Below, in pieces: positions 54,096 to 63,015 of a DNA stretch of 64,000 nucleotides. Below the pieces are notes generated by a model. The model had not been told where the DNA came from. It saw only the letters and a program-made list of their open reading frames with translations, and ran no database searches. This DNA is from Paraperlucidibaca baekdonensis (GTDB lineage: Bacteria; Pseudomonadota; Gammaproteobacteria; Pseudomonadales; Moraxellaceae): the NCBI RefSeq assembly GCF_003387535.1, contig NZ_QUNR01000001.1, positions 372,001 through 436,000 of the forward strand. The letters are read 5' to 3'. Every line of letters begins with the position of its first letter. Position 1 is the stretch's first letter. The translations under genes and the position numbers were made by a program.

Positions 54096-54956
54096 CTAGG
54101 CCACCAGCACAGCGCGGACTTTATCCATGGCGTTTTTCTCAAGCTGACGAATACGCTCGGCCGACACACCAAATTCGGCGGCAAGCTCATGCAGCGTGGC
54201 TTTTTGTTCGCTCAACCAGCGCCGCGCGAGAATAGCTTTGCTGCGATCATCGAGGGTGTCGAGGGCAGCCATTAGGCGCTCGCTGTTATTGCTCTCAAAG
54301 TCCGACGCTTCAATTTGCACGGCGGGGTCGTAGCGGCGGTCTTCTAAATAATGGATCGGCGCGTGGCTGGCGCGCTCGTCGTCATCGTCGGGGCTGCCGT
54401 CGATGGGCGCGTCGTAAGACAGCAGACGACCTTCCATCTCTAAGACATCGCGGGCGCTCACATTTAAGTCGCTGGCAATGGCCTCAGCTTCGCTCAACGT
54501 TAGGTTGGCTGAAGACTTTTTCATGGAGCGCAAATTGAAAAATAGTTTGCGCTGCGCCTTGGTGGTGGCGATTTTCACGATGCGCCAGTTTTTGATCACG
54601 TATTCGTGAATCTCGGCTTTGATCCAATGCACAGCAAACGACACCAAACGCACGCCCATGGTCGGGTCGAAGCGCTTTACGGCTTTCATCAGGCCAATAT
54701 TGCCTTCTTGAATTAAGTCGGCTTGCGGCAGGCCATAGCCAGCGTAGCTTTTCGCGATATGCACAACAAAACGCAGATGCGCGAGCACGAGCTGGCGGGC
54801 GGCATCGAGGTCGGCCTCAACATGAAAACGCTCGGCGAGCGTGCGCTCTTCATCGGCGGTGAGCACCGCAACGCGGTTGGCAGCATGAATATAGGCGCCT
54901 AAATTGGCGCCGGGAACCGCTACTGCAATGGGCGCGAGGGCTTGGCAGTCAGTCAT
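54096..54956 (-). CDS. rpoH: Heat-shock sigma factor RpoH (sigma-32)
   Basis: 286 residues from the ATG at 54956, which gives the family start MTD and has GGAGG upstream; ATG 54974 has no ribosome-binding site. Region 2 shows LRFVVHIAKSYAGYGLPQADLIQEGNIGLMKAV and region 2.4-3 VSFAVHWIKAEIHEYVIKNW. The RpoH box is QRKLFFNLRS, and region 4 is LHELAAEFGVSAERIRQLEK. It directs RNA polymerase to chaperone and protease genes. A consensus-like promoter lies 45 bases upstream. It follows ftsX on the same strand, as in E. coli and Pseudomonas. Confidence 0.96.
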   Translation of the reverse strand: MTDCQALAPIAVAVPGANLGAYIHAANRVAVLTADEERTLAERFHVEADLDAARQLVLAHLRFVVHIAKSYAGYGLPQADLIQEGNIGLMKAVKRFDPTMGVRLVSFAVHWIKAEIHEYVIKNWRIVKIATTKAQRKLFFNLRSMKKSSANLTLSEAEAIASDLNVSARDVLEMEGRLLSYDAPIDGSPDDDDERASHAPIHYLEDRRYDPAVQIEASDFESNNSERLMAALDTLDDRSKAILARRWLSEQKATLHELAAEFGVSAERIRQLEKNAMDKVRAVLVA

Positions 54957-55000
54957 TTTGTGTGATGCCTCCATTGGCAAGTCAATTCACAGCACCCGTA

Positions 55001-55029
55001 ACTATAAGCAGCGATGGTGCTGGCTGCAA
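55001..55029 (-). promoter_or_regulatory. Sigma-70-type promoter of rpoH
   Basis: On the reverse strand TTGCAG and TATAGT are separated by 17 bases, and the -10 box ends 44 bases before the rpoH start. It lies just after the ftsX stop, so rpoH has its own start apart from ftsYEX. Confidence 0.65.
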
Positions 55030-55033
55030 GTGA

Positions 55034-56032
55034 TCAGGGCTCCAGTTCGCGCAAATGGCGGCCCACAGCGATCCAGGCACCAACTAAGCCGAGCGCACTG
55101 GCACCGACGATCACGGCCACGCCGGTCTCGACGGTGGGGTAGCTCAAGGCAAATTGGCTGCCATATAAACGCGCCAAAGTCAGGACTGGTTCACTGAGCC
55201 ATGCAATTAAGCCGCTCACCGTGGCCAGCGTAAAAACGCCAGCACTCAGGCCGCACCATAGCCCCATATAAACAAAGGGTCGGCGCACAAAGCCGTGCGT
55301 ACCGCCGAGCAGGGAGATCACGCGGATTTCATCGCGGCGTGATTCAATACTCAGGCGGATGGTGTTACCCACAACCAACAGCCCGCCTAAAATCAATGTG
55401 CCAGCAATGGCCAACAGCAGGCGTTCGCCAATGTCGAGCGCAGTACGCAAGCGCTGCACCCATTCAATATCGACCTCGGCGAGCGCCACTTCAGGCCATT
55501 GCGCAAATTGGTCGCGCAGCGCGGTCATGGCTTTGGTGTCGGAGGTGTCTTTTGGGAAGACTTCAAGGACTGCCGGTAATGGGTTGCTGTCGAGCTGCTC
55601 GAGCGCGGGGCCGTAGTTGGACTTGGCTTTGAACTCTTCTAGGGCATCTTCTGGCGTAATTAAATTTGCGCGACTAACGCCCGACAGCGCCTGCGCTTGT
55701 GCCAGCACGGTGCGTTGTGCGGCGGTGTCGGTGCCTTCATTTAGGTAAATAGACAATCGCGCGTCGGCATCCCAAGTGGCCACGGCTTGGCGTGTGTCAT
55801 GCAGCAGCTGGCCGAGCGCCAGCGGTAAGCTCAAGGCGATGGTCATCACGGTGACGGTCATTAACGTGGCAAGGGGTACGCGGGCGAGGCGGCCGAAGCT
55901 GTCGCTGGCCTCGCGTCGGTGATGACCTAGCCAATGTTGAAAGCGTGAGCCAATGGTGCTTTGTGAGCTACGCGCACCGCTAGGTTTTTTCGGCGAATTC
56001 GGTTTTTTGCCGGCGGCAATGGGCTGATTCAT
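55034..56032 (-). CDS. ftsX: Cell-division ABC permease FtsX
   Basis: 332 residues. A charged N-terminal cytoplasmic tail, one helix (LATLMTVTVMTIALSLPLALG), a large periplasmic domain (ARLSIYLNEGTD to EVALAEVDIEWVQRL), then three helices (LLLAIAGTLILGGLLVVGNTI, LWCGLSAGVFTLATVSGLIAWL, TGVAVIVGASALGLVGAW). FtsEX activates septal peptidoglycan hydrolases through the periplasmic domain. The start overlaps ftsE by four bases. Confidence 0.94.
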   Translation of the reverse strand: MNQPIAAGKKPNSPKKPSGARSSQSTIGSRFQHWLGHHRREASDSFGRLARVPLATLMTVTVMTIALSLPLALGQLLHDTRQAVATWDADARLSIYLNEGTDTAAQRTVLAQAQALSGVSRANLITPEDALEEFKAKSNYGPALEQLDSNPLPAVLEVFPKDTSDTKAMTALRDQFAQWPEVALAEVDIEWVQRLRTALDIGERLLLAIAGTLILGGLLVVGNTIRLSIESRRDEIRVISLLGGTHGFVRRPFVYMGLWCGLSAGVFTLATVSGLIAWLSEPVLTLARLYGSQFALSYPTVETGVAVIVGASALGLVGAWIAVGRHLRELEP

Positions 56033-56700
56033 GTCGCGGCTCCTGTGTCGGCGACCAACTGGCCGGCTTGCAAGGTCAGTAAGCGATGGCGGAAGCGGGC
56101 AATGAGCGCGAGGTCGTGGGTGGCGACCAAAATGCTGACGCCAACGCGCGACAGATCTTCAAAAATATTCATCACTTCCACAGCGAGTTGCGGGTCTAAG
56201 TTGCCGGTGGGCTCATCGGCGAGGATGACCGATGGTTTGCCGACCACGGCGCGGGCAATGCCGACGCGTTGTTGTTCGCCGCCGGAGAGCTCCAGCGGCA
56301 TGGCCTTGGCGCGATGCTTGAGGCCGACCAAGTCGAGCGCCGCATAGACGCGATTGGGGATGTCGCGTGCGGGCATACCGGCAATAATCAGCGGCAGCGC
56401 GACATTGTCGAAGACGCTGCGGTCATCGAGCAGGTTGTGATCTTGATAGACCATGCCGATGTCGCGGCGAGCCAGCGCGATTTGCCGGCCTTTGAGCGCG
56501 CCTTGGTCGCGGCCATTAACAATGACGCGGCCGCTGCTGGCTTTCTCAATACGCATGATGAGCTTGAGCAGTGTGGATTTGCCGGCACCGGAATGGCCGG
56601 TGAGGAAGGCCATTTCACCGGTGGGCAGGTCAAAGCTGAGCTCACGCAGCGCATCGAATTGCGGCGGGTAGCGCTTGCTGACGGATTCAAAACGGATCAT
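56029..56700 (-). CDS. ftsE: Cell-division ABC ATPase FtsE
   Basis: 223 residues. Walker A TGHSGAGKSTLL (about 36-47), signature LSGGEQQRVGIAR and Walker B VILADEPTGNLD. It couples ATP hydrolysis to FtsX for septal wall splitting. 18 bases after ftsY and overlapping ftsX. Confidence 0.96.
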   Translation of the reverse strand: MIRFESVSKRYPPQFDALRELSFDLPTGEMAFLTGHSGAGKSTLLKLIMRIEKASSGRVIVNGRDQGALKGRQIALARRDIGMVYQDHNLLDDRSVFDNVALPLIIAGMPARDIPNRVYAALDLVGLKHRAKAMPLELSGGEQQRVGIARAVVGKPSVILADEPTGNLDPQLAVEVMNIFEDLSRVGVSILVATHDLALIARFRHRLLTLQAGQLVADTGAAT

Positions 56701-56718
56701 TCATGGCTCCTAGAGCGA

Positions 56719-57672
56719 TTACGCGCGGCTGTCGTCAAACAGCGCGCTGACAAATTCGTCGGCCTCAAAGGGGCGCAGGTCATCAATGCCTTCACCCACC
56801 CCAACAAAACGGATGGGTAGGTTCGTGCGGCTGGCGATATTAAACAACACGCCGCCTTTGGCGGTGCCATCGAGCTTGGTTACGGTGAGGCCGGTGAGCT
56901 TCACCGCTTGGTCAAAATCACGCACTTGGTTGAGCGCATTTTGGCCGGTACCGGCGTCGACCACGAGCATGATTTCATGCGGCGCGCTAGCATCGATTTT
57001 TTTCAAAACGCGCACAACTTTACTGAGTTCATCCATCAAATGCGATTTGTTATTTAAGCGCCCGGCGGTGTCGGCAATCAGTACATCCATGCCGCGCGAT
57101 TTGGCACTGCTGTAGGCATCAAACAGCACCGAGGCAGAGTCGGCGCCTGTGCCTTGCGCCACAACCGGCACGCCATTGCGCTCACCCCAGGACTGCAATT
57201 GCTCGACCGCGGCGGCGCGAAAGGTGTCGCCAGCGGCGAGCATGACTGAGCGACCTTCACGCGTGTAGCGCTGCGCAAGTTTACCGATGGTCGTGGTTTT
57301 GCCGACGCCATTAACGCCAACCACCAAAATCACGAATGGCTTTTGCAGCTCGCCAATGCGCAGCGGCTGCTGGCGCGGACTTAAAATGTTTGAGAGTTCG
57401 GAGCGCAGCGCATCCATGAGCGCGTGCGAATGCAGCAACTCTTGGCGGGAGACTTGCGCGGTGAGGGCATCGACAACACGGCGCGTGGCATCGACGCCCA
57501 CATCGGCGCTGAGCAGTTGCGTTTCGATATCTTCTAAGAGTTCATCATCGATTTCTTTGGCACCAATGAGCAAGGTGGCCATGCCGGCGCTAAATGACTT
57601 TCGGGTTTTGCTTAAGCCCGACTTCATGCGGCCAAAAAAACCGCCGTCATCATTGTTTTCGTGTGAACTCAT
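56719..57672 (-). CDS. ftsY: Signal recognition particle receptor FtsY
   Basis: 317 residues, NG-domain only: GTPase motifs GVNGVGKTTTIGKLAQ, AAGDTFRAAAVEQL, IADTAGRLNNK, and TKLDGTAKGG. FtsY docks ribosome-SRP complexes at the inner membrane. It lacks the long acidic N-terminal domain of E. coli FtsY and has only a short basic start (FFGRMKSGLSKTRKSF). First gene of ftsY-ftsE-ftsX, divergent from an M16 protease gene. Confidence 0.96.
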   Translation of the reverse strand: MSSHENNDDGGFFGRMKSGLSKTRKSFSAGMATLLIGAKEIDDELLEDIETQLLSADVGVDATRRVVDALTAQVSRQELLHSHALMDALRSELSNILSPRQQPLRIGELQKPFVILVVGVNGVGKTTTIGKLAQRYTREGRSVMLAAGDTFRAAAVEQLQSWGERNGVPVVAQGTGADSASVLFDAYSSAKSRGMDVLIADTAGRLNNKSHLMDELSKVVRVLKKIDASAPHEIMLVVDAGTGQNALNQVRDFDQAVKLTGLTVTKLDGTAKGGVLFNIASRTNLPIRFVGVGEGIDDLRPFEADEFVSALFDDSRA

Positions 57673-57767
57673 GCCGGCTTCCAGTCGTAGTACAGGTGTC
57701 GCGGCTAGCCGCCCGCGAGGGATGCGCTATGCTACCACCCTTGTTATTGACCCTAAAGGACGAAGCT

Positions 57768-59099
57768 ATGTCTGTTGCGTGGCGATTTGCGTGGATGACG
57801 TTGTTGGCCGTGCTGAGCCCGGCGCTGATGGCGCAGTCGGAGGCCGTGCAGTTTCGTCTCGATAATGGCTTGCGCGTGGTCGTGCAGCCCGATTCGCGCG
57901 CGCCGGTGGTGGTCACGCAAGTCTGGTATCAGGTCGGCTCGGCCGATGAGCCACCAGGCCTAACCGGTATTTCGCATGTGCTTGAACACATGATGTTTAA
58001 GGGCACGCCGACGGTGCCCGCCGGTGAGTTCTCGCGGGTGGTGGCGCATATGGGCGGCGATGACAACGCCTTCACCACCGATAACTACACCGTGTATTAC
58101 CAAAACCATGTCGCCGATCGGCTGCCCTTGGCGCTGGAAATGGAAGCCGATCGCATGCAGCACGCCATTATCGACCCGAAAGCGTTTGCTAGCGAGCTGC
58201 AGGTGGTCATGGAGGAGCGCCGCCTGCGCACCGATGACAACCCGCAGGCGCTGGCCTATGAGCGCTTTCAGTTGCTGGCTTTTCCGAGCAGCTCACAGCG
58301 CAGCCCCACCGTGGGCTGGATGAGCGATTTGGAGCAGCTTAGCGCCGACGATGCGCAGCGTTGGTACACGACTTGGTATGTGCCTAACAACGCTATTTTG
58401 GTGGTGGTCGGCGACGTTGATCCGCAGCAAGTAAAGGCCTTGGCCGAACGCTATTTTGGTGACATTGCCGCGCGTGATGTGCCACGCCGTTCGACCGGCC
58501 GCGAGTTGGTTGCCGCCGGTGAGCGTCGACTCAAGATGACCTTGCCGGGGCAGGTGCCTTCGCTATTTATTGGTTTTAATTGGCCGAGCTTGAGCAGTGC
58601 CATTGGCGCGCAAGATGCGTATGCGCTGCGGCTGCTCGCCGGTGTCTTGGACGAGGGCATCAGTGCGCGCTTGGAGCGGCAAGTCGTGCGTGCCGGCAAG
58701 GCGGCGGCGATTCGCTCGGGCTACGACATCATGGCGCGCGGCGATACGCTATTTAATATCACGGCGATTCCGGCGAAAGGCCAAACGCTCGATGAGCTCG
58801 AGGCGAGCCTATTGGCGCCGGTGCGTGCGCTGCGCGATGAGCTGGTGTCGCCAGCAGAAATTGACCGAGTGCTCGCCAATGTCGTTGCGCAATCCGTATT
58901 TGTGCGCGATCAAGTCGATGATCAGGCACAGCTTTTGGGGCGCTTGGCGAGCAACCATTTACCGCTCGATTGGGCCAATGGCTACGCCGATCAGCTCAAG
59001 CGCATCACGCCTGAGCAGCTGCGCGATGTGGCGCGGCGCTATATCCAAGATGATCGGCTCAGCATCTTGCAGCTGCGAGTGACAGGAGCTCAGCGATGA
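57768..59099 (+). CDS. M16 zinc metallopeptidase, catalytic subunit
   Basis: 443 residues from the ATG at 57768 (AAGGA upstream); the longer frame would overlap ftsY. A signal peptide (AWMTLLAVLSPALMAQ) exports it to the periplasm. The zinc site is the inverted HxxEH: H70 V L E H74, with Glu150 in VMEERR as the third ligand at the expected spacing. The C-terminal half repeats the M16 fold without a site. It overlaps the next gene by four bases and should act with it as a heterodimer that cleaves small peptides or misfolded outer-membrane proteins. Confidence 0.92.
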   Translation: MSVAWRFAWMTLLAVLSPALMAQSEAVQFRLDNGLRVVVQPDSRAPVVVTQVWYQVGSADEPPGLTGISHVLEHMMFKGTPTVPAGEFSRVVAHMGGDDNAFTTDNYTVYYQNHVADRLPLALEMEADRMQHAIIDPKAFASELQVVMEERRLRTDDNPQALAYERFQLLAFPSSSQRSPTVGWMSDLEQLSADDAQRWYTTWYVPNNAILVVVGDVDPQQVKALAERYFGDIAARDVPRRSTGRELVAAGERRLKMTLPGQVPSLFIGFNWPSLSSAIGAQDAYALRLLAGVLDEGISARLERQVVRAGKAAAIRSGYDIMARGDTLFNITAIPAKGQTLDELEASLLAPVRALRDELVSPAEIDRVLANVVAQSVFVRDQVDDQAQLLGRLASNHLPLDWANGYADQLKRITPEQLRDVARRYIQDDRLSILQLRVTGAQR

Positions 59100-60559
59100 T
59101 CGGGTTTATGCAACGTCTGTTGATGGGTGTTGGCCTGAGCACGGCGCTAGCGCTTCCGGTCTGGGCTGGCCCGGAGCATGGCGGTGTGAGCCCTGGTCCG
59201 TTGACAGCACTGACACGCTTGCAGAGTGCGCCGGCGTTATTGGCCGAGCGCGACCAAACGCCTGCCGTGCATGTTGCCCTAAAGCGCTGGACTACGGCGG
59301 AAGGCCTGCGCGTGCTGTGGTCGCGTAATACGCAACTGCCATTGCTCGATGTGCGTGTGGTTTTTGATGCCGGCGCCGCGCGTGAGGGTGAGCATGCGGG
59401 CGTGGCTGCCGCGGTGTCGAGTTTGCTTGAGGAGGGCACGACAACGCGCAGTGCGCAGCAAGTGGCCGAGGGCTTTGAGGAAGTTGGTGCGCAGTTTTCC
59501 GCCGCCAGTTATCGCGATATGGCCTTGGTCAGTGTCCGCGTGATGAGCGATGCAGCTCGCCGTGATGCCGCCACCGCGCTACTGAGCGAGGTCATTAGCG
59601 CACCGCGTTTTGCTGACAAGGACTGGCAGCGCATGCAGGAGTCTATGCGCCTGAGCCTGCGCCAGCGCTTGCAATCACCGGCGGGCCGCGCCGGCCAAAG
59701 CTTTTATCAATTGCTGTATGGCGCGCACCCGTATGCGCGCATGCCCGGTGGCGATATCGATAGCATTAACGCCATGACGCCCGCCGATCTGCAGGCCTTT
59801 CATCAGCGCTATTACACCGCCCAAAATGGCGTGTTGGTGCTGGTCGGCGACATCAGCCGCGCCGATGCCGAGGCCTTAGCTGAGCGTGTCTCACAGGCCT
59901 TGCCGGTGGGCGAAAAAGCGCCTGCGTTGCCAGCCGTAAAGCCACTCGCCAAGCCCGAACGCGTGCATCAGGTATTTCCTTCTGAGCAAGTCTCGGTGGT
60001 CATGGGCGCTGTCGGCATCAGCCGTGGCGATACCGATTATTTTGCCCTGATGGTCGGCAATGAGCTGCTTGGCGGCAGCGGTTTCGGCACACTGCTAACG
60101 CGCGAGCTCCGCGAAAAGCGCGGCCTGACCTATAGCGTCACCAGTCGTTTTATTCCGATGCGCGCCGCTGGGCCATTTCAAATCAGCTTTTCCACACGCC
60201 ATGACCAAGCCGCAGAAGCATTGAGCCTAACGCGCCAATTGCTCTCAGATTTTGTCCGCCAAGGTCCCAGCGAGGCTGATGTCAGTGCGGCGAAAGCGAA
60301 CTTATCGCAAGCCTTTCCGCGCAGCGTGGCGAGCAATGCGCAAGTGGCAAGCTTCTTGGCAATGATTGGCTTTTATGAGCTGCCGGATCGCTTCATTGAT
60401 GACTATATTGGTCAGCTAGCGGCGGTCGACTTGGCCCACGTGCGCGCCGCCATGAGCCGTCATATTCAGCCAGAGCGTCTGCTGGTGGTCACCGTGGGGC
60501 GTTTGGCGGCTAGCCCCGAGGCCGCCGAGAAAGGTAACCGTTGGCGTTTGTCGAAATGA
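59096..60559 (+). CDS. M16 family subunit lacking the zinc motif
   Basis: 487 residues with a signal peptide (LLMGVGLSTALALPVWA). In place of HxxEH it has AGVAAAVSSLLEEGT, so it is not catalytic. The paired-subunit Arg/Tyr motif is present: LREKRGLTYSVTSRF. This is the partner type that completes the chamber of the catalytic subunit encoded just before. Stop overlaps the rsmD start by four bases. Confidence 0.92.
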   Translation: MIGFMQRLLMGVGLSTALALPVWAGPEHGGVSPGPLTALTRLQSAPALLAERDQTPAVHVALKRWTTAEGLRVLWSRNTQLPLLDVRVVFDAGAAREGEHAGVAAAVSSLLEEGTTTRSAQQVAEGFEEVGAQFSAASYRDMALVSVRVMSDAARRDAATALLSEVISAPRFADKDWQRMQESMRLSLRQRLQSPAGRAGQSFYQLLYGAHPYARMPGGDIDSINAMTPADLQAFHQRYYTAQNGVLVLVGDISRADAEALAERVSQALPVGEKAPALPAVKPLAKPERVHQVFPSEQVSVVMGAVGISRGDTDYFALMVGNELLGGSGFGTLLTRELREKRGLTYSVTSRFIPMRAAGPFQISFSTRHDQAAEALSLTRQLLSDFVRQGPSEADVSAAKANLSQAFPRSVASNAQVASFLAMIGFYELPDRFIDDYIGQLAAVDLAHVRAAMSRHIQPERLLVVTVGRLAASPEAAEKGNRWRLSK

Positions 60560-61155
60560 CAGCAAAACGCGGCGGTACGCGCACCTTGCGCATTATTGGT
60601 GGGCGTTGGCGTAGCCGGCAGCTGCACTTTGTCGATGCGCCGGGCCTGCGACCGACGCCCGATCGGGTGCGCGAGACGGTGTTTAATTGGCTGCAGTTTC
60701 ATATCCCGCATCGACACGTTTTAGATATGTATGCCGGCAGTGGCGCCATGGCTTTTGAGGCGCTCTCGCGCGGCGCGGCCAGTGCCACGCTGATTGAGTC
60801 CGATGCCAGTCAGGCTAAGGCGTTACAGGCCAGTGTGCAGGCGCTGAGTGCGGAGCACGCTACCATTGTGCGTGATGACAGTTTGCGTTGGCTGACTTCA
60901 GCGCCATTGCCCGACGGCGGCTATGGCTTGATCATCCTCGATCCGCCATTTCATCACGGCCATATTGATAAAGCCCTGGCGGCGTTGCAGGAAAAAGGCT
61001 GGCTGCAAGCGGATACCTGGGTCTATGTGGAGACCGAGCTGGCGCCCGAGGAGCTGACGCTGCCGGCGTCTTTGGGCTTGCATCGGCACACGCGCGCAGG
61101 CATGGTCTGGGCCTTGTTATTTCGGGTGGAGAGCGCAGGTGACGACGCAAGCTGA
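60556..61155 (+). CDS. rsmD: 16S rRNA (guanine966-N2)-methyltransferase RsmD
   Basis: 199 residues from the ATG at 60556 inside the preceding stop. Motifs: RIIGGRWRSRQLHF, RPTPDRVRETVFNWL, the SAM site DMYAGSGAMAFEALSRG and the catalytic LDPPFHHGH. It methylates G966 of 16S rRNA. Position after the M16 pair is the Pseudomonas one. It overlaps the yheT gene by 17 bases. Confidence 0.95.
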   Translation: MTAKRGGTRTLRIIGGRWRSRQLHFVDAPGLRPTPDRVRETVFNWLQFHIPHRHVLDMYAGSGAMAFEALSRGAASATLIESDASQAKALQASVQALSAEHATIVRDDSLRWLTSAPLPDGGYGLIILDPPFHHGHIDKALAALQEKGWLQADTWVYVETELAPEELTLPASLGLHRHTRAGMVWALLFRVESAGDDAS

Positions 61156-62257
61156 AGCATCGGCATTTATTCCCGGGTTAAGCCGTAGTCCATTTAAGCC
61201 GGCTTGGTGGTTACACAACGCCCATCTACAAACGCTGTATCCGACCTTGTTTCGTAAGCTTGAGGCGCCCGCCTGCGTGCGCGAGAAAGTCGCCTTGAGC
61301 GATGGCGATTGGCTGTACCTCGACTGGCATTTGCCGAAAGACTGGAAAGATTCCGGTATGCCGCTCACGGTCATTGTGCACGGTTTAAGTGGCTGTAGCG
61401 GATCACACTACGTGATGGGTTTGCAGAAGGCGCTAGCGCAGCGTGGTTGGGCCAGTGTTGCGATGAATTGTCGCGGGGCCACTGGCGAGGCCAATGATCT
61501 GCCGCGCGCTTACCATGCGGGCGCCCACGATGATTTAGCGGCAGTCATGCGCTTGGTGGCCGAGCGCTACGAAACGGTGCCATTGAGCTTGGTGGGCTAT
61601 TCGTTGGGCGGCGCCATGACGCTGAATTACTTGGCCACCATGCCGTTGCCGGCGCACTTATTTGCCGCCACGGCCGTATCGGTGCCGCTCGATTTGGCGT
61701 CATGTGCAGAGCGTTTAGATCAAGGCTTGTCGCAAATTTATCGCAAGCACCTGCTCGATAACCTGATGCGCGCGTGGCGACGTAAAGTCGTGAAATTGCG
61801 GGTCTTGGGTCGCGATGCTGATGCCGAACGCGTTGAACATCTGCTCGCGCTCGGGCCATTCAATTCATTTCGCGCCTTTGATGATGCGGTGATTGCGCCG
61901 CTGCACGGCTTCCACAGTGCCGATGATTATTATGCGCGATGCAGTCCCTTGCAGCATCTGGACCGCATTCATTGCCCCACACTGATTATTCAGGCTGCCG
62001 ATGACCCATTTTTAACGCCACTCTGCTTCCCGGAAGCGAGCACCTTGTCGTCATCGATTTATTTAGATGTGTCACCGCAAGGCGGGCATGTTGGTTTCGT
62101 CAGTGCTGGCGAGCAGTGGCGCGATCCGGTGTATTTTCTCGAACAACGCATTCCCGCCTTTTTGGATGCCCAGGTGCCAGACAGCGTGCGCCACGCCGAA
62201 ATGGTGAAGCGCTTGCCGCCGGCATATCAGTCCTCGCTGGCTAAGACGTCGACTTAG
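61139..62257 (+). CDS. YheT-family alpha/beta hydrolase
   Basis: 372 residues from the GTG at 61139 (GGAG seven bases upstream). Family start WWLHNAHLQTLYPTLFRK, then VIVHGLSGCSGSHYVMGL, MNCRGATGE, the nucleophile elbow LVGYSLGGAM, and the late HVGFV with the catalytic His. YheT/YMR210-type hydrolases act on medium-chain esters; the natural substrate is not known. 3' end overlaps the convergent TetR gene by 17 bases. Confidence 0.9.
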   Translation: MTTQAEASAFIPGLSRSPFKPAWWLHNAHLQTLYPTLFRKLEAPACVREKVALSDGDWLYLDWHLPKDWKDSGMPLTVIVHGLSGCSGSHYVMGLQKALAQRGWASVAMNCRGATGEANDLPRAYHAGAHDDLAAVMRLVAERYETVPLSLVGYSLGGAMTLNYLATMPLPAHLFAATAVSVPLDLASCAERLDQGLSQIYRKHLLDNLMRAWRRKVVKLRVLGRDADAERVEHLLALGPFNSFRAFDDAVIAPLHGFHSADDYYARCSPLQHLDRIHCPTLIIQAADDPFLTPLCFPEASTLSSSIYLDVSPQGGHVGFVSAGEQWRDPVYFLEQRIPAFLDAQVPDSVRHAEMVKRLPPAYQSSLAKTST

Positions 62258-62912
62258 CGTAATGCGCCTTGAGCGCGGCCAGACCGGCTTTGGCCTCGCC
62301 GCGCAAATACGGTGCCTCTAAGCAAATCACATGCAAAATACCGCGCCGCAACATGTCTTCAGTGATGTCGCCGCTGGCGCGCGGCTCATCCAAAAATAAG
62401 CCCGTGGTGTGTAGGAAGTTGACCCAGTTGGTGGCGGTAATCCAAATCGTGATGGCCAAGGTGTCGATGGTTTCAGCGTCAGCCTCGATCATGCCGGCGG
62501 CTATTTGCGCGCGATACAGCTCGCGGAGTTGCTCCAGTACACGCAGCGAAAATGCGCGATAGGGCGCGCTCAGCTCAGCGGTTTCAAGCAAATGCGTCAT
62601 GTCGCGATGCAGGAAGCGAAACTCCCACAGCACCGTCAGCACACGCTCAAACAAGTTGGCTTTGTCGGCTTGCGTGAGCGGATGATCATCGGGGAAGGTC
62701 AGCGTGGCCGCCATGCGCTCGGCATAACGCGTAAATAACGCATGGATAATCGCGTCTTTATTTTTGAAGTGGTAGTACAGATTGCCTGGGCTCATGCCCA
62801 TCGCCGCGGCCAAATGATTGGTGGTGACTTGGCGCTCACCTTGGCCATTAAACAGCTGCAAGCTGGTGGCCAAAATGCGTTCGCGGGTCTTTAGGGGCAC
62901 AGCAGAATTCAT
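62241..62912 (-). CDS. TetR/AcrR-family regulator
   Basis: 223 residues. Helix-turn-helix RERILATSLQLFNGQGERQVTTNHLAAAMGMSPGNLYYHFKNKD-like (about 10-53), followed by a long ligand-binding domain (FRFLHRDMTHLLE). Divergent from a coniferyl-type aldehyde dehydrogenase with a dyad between the two, the usual arrangement for a local repressor. The same pair lies here in Pseudomonas. Confidence 0.87.
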   Translation of the reverse strand: MNSAVPLKTRERILATSLQLFNGQGERQVTTNHLAAAMGMSPGNLYYHFKNKDAIIHALFTRYAERMAATLTFPDDHPLTQADKANLFERVLTVLWEFRFLHRDMTHLLETAELSAPYRAFSLRVLEQLRELYRAQIAAGMIEADAETIDTLAITIWITATNWVNFLHTTGLFLDEPRASGDITEDMLRRGILHVICLEAPYLRGEAKAGLAALKAHYAKSTS

Positions 62913-62931
62913 GGGATGCTCAGTCGCGTCA

Positions 62932-62960
62932 TTGACAACTTAGAGTAAATGCTCTAAAAA
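62932..62960 (+). promoter_or_regulatory. Promoter of the aldehyde dehydrogenase gene
   Basis: TTGACA and TAAAAA with a 17-base spacer, 55 bases before the ATG at 63016. The spacer is filled by the dyad at 62940-62957, so a bound repressor would block it. Confidence 0.55.
62940..62957. promoter_or_regulatory. Probable TetR operator
   Basis: TTAGAG and CTCTAA form a perfect 6-bp inverted repeat around a six-base centre. It lies between the divergent TetR gene (start 62912) and the aldehyde dehydrogenase, inside the latter's promoter, the expected place for autorepression and control of both genes. Confidence 0.6.
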
Positions 62961-63015
62961 ATTCGCACAAGTCGTCTGATCATTTTAGGCGCATCTACTT
63001 TTTGATGAGGTTGTC

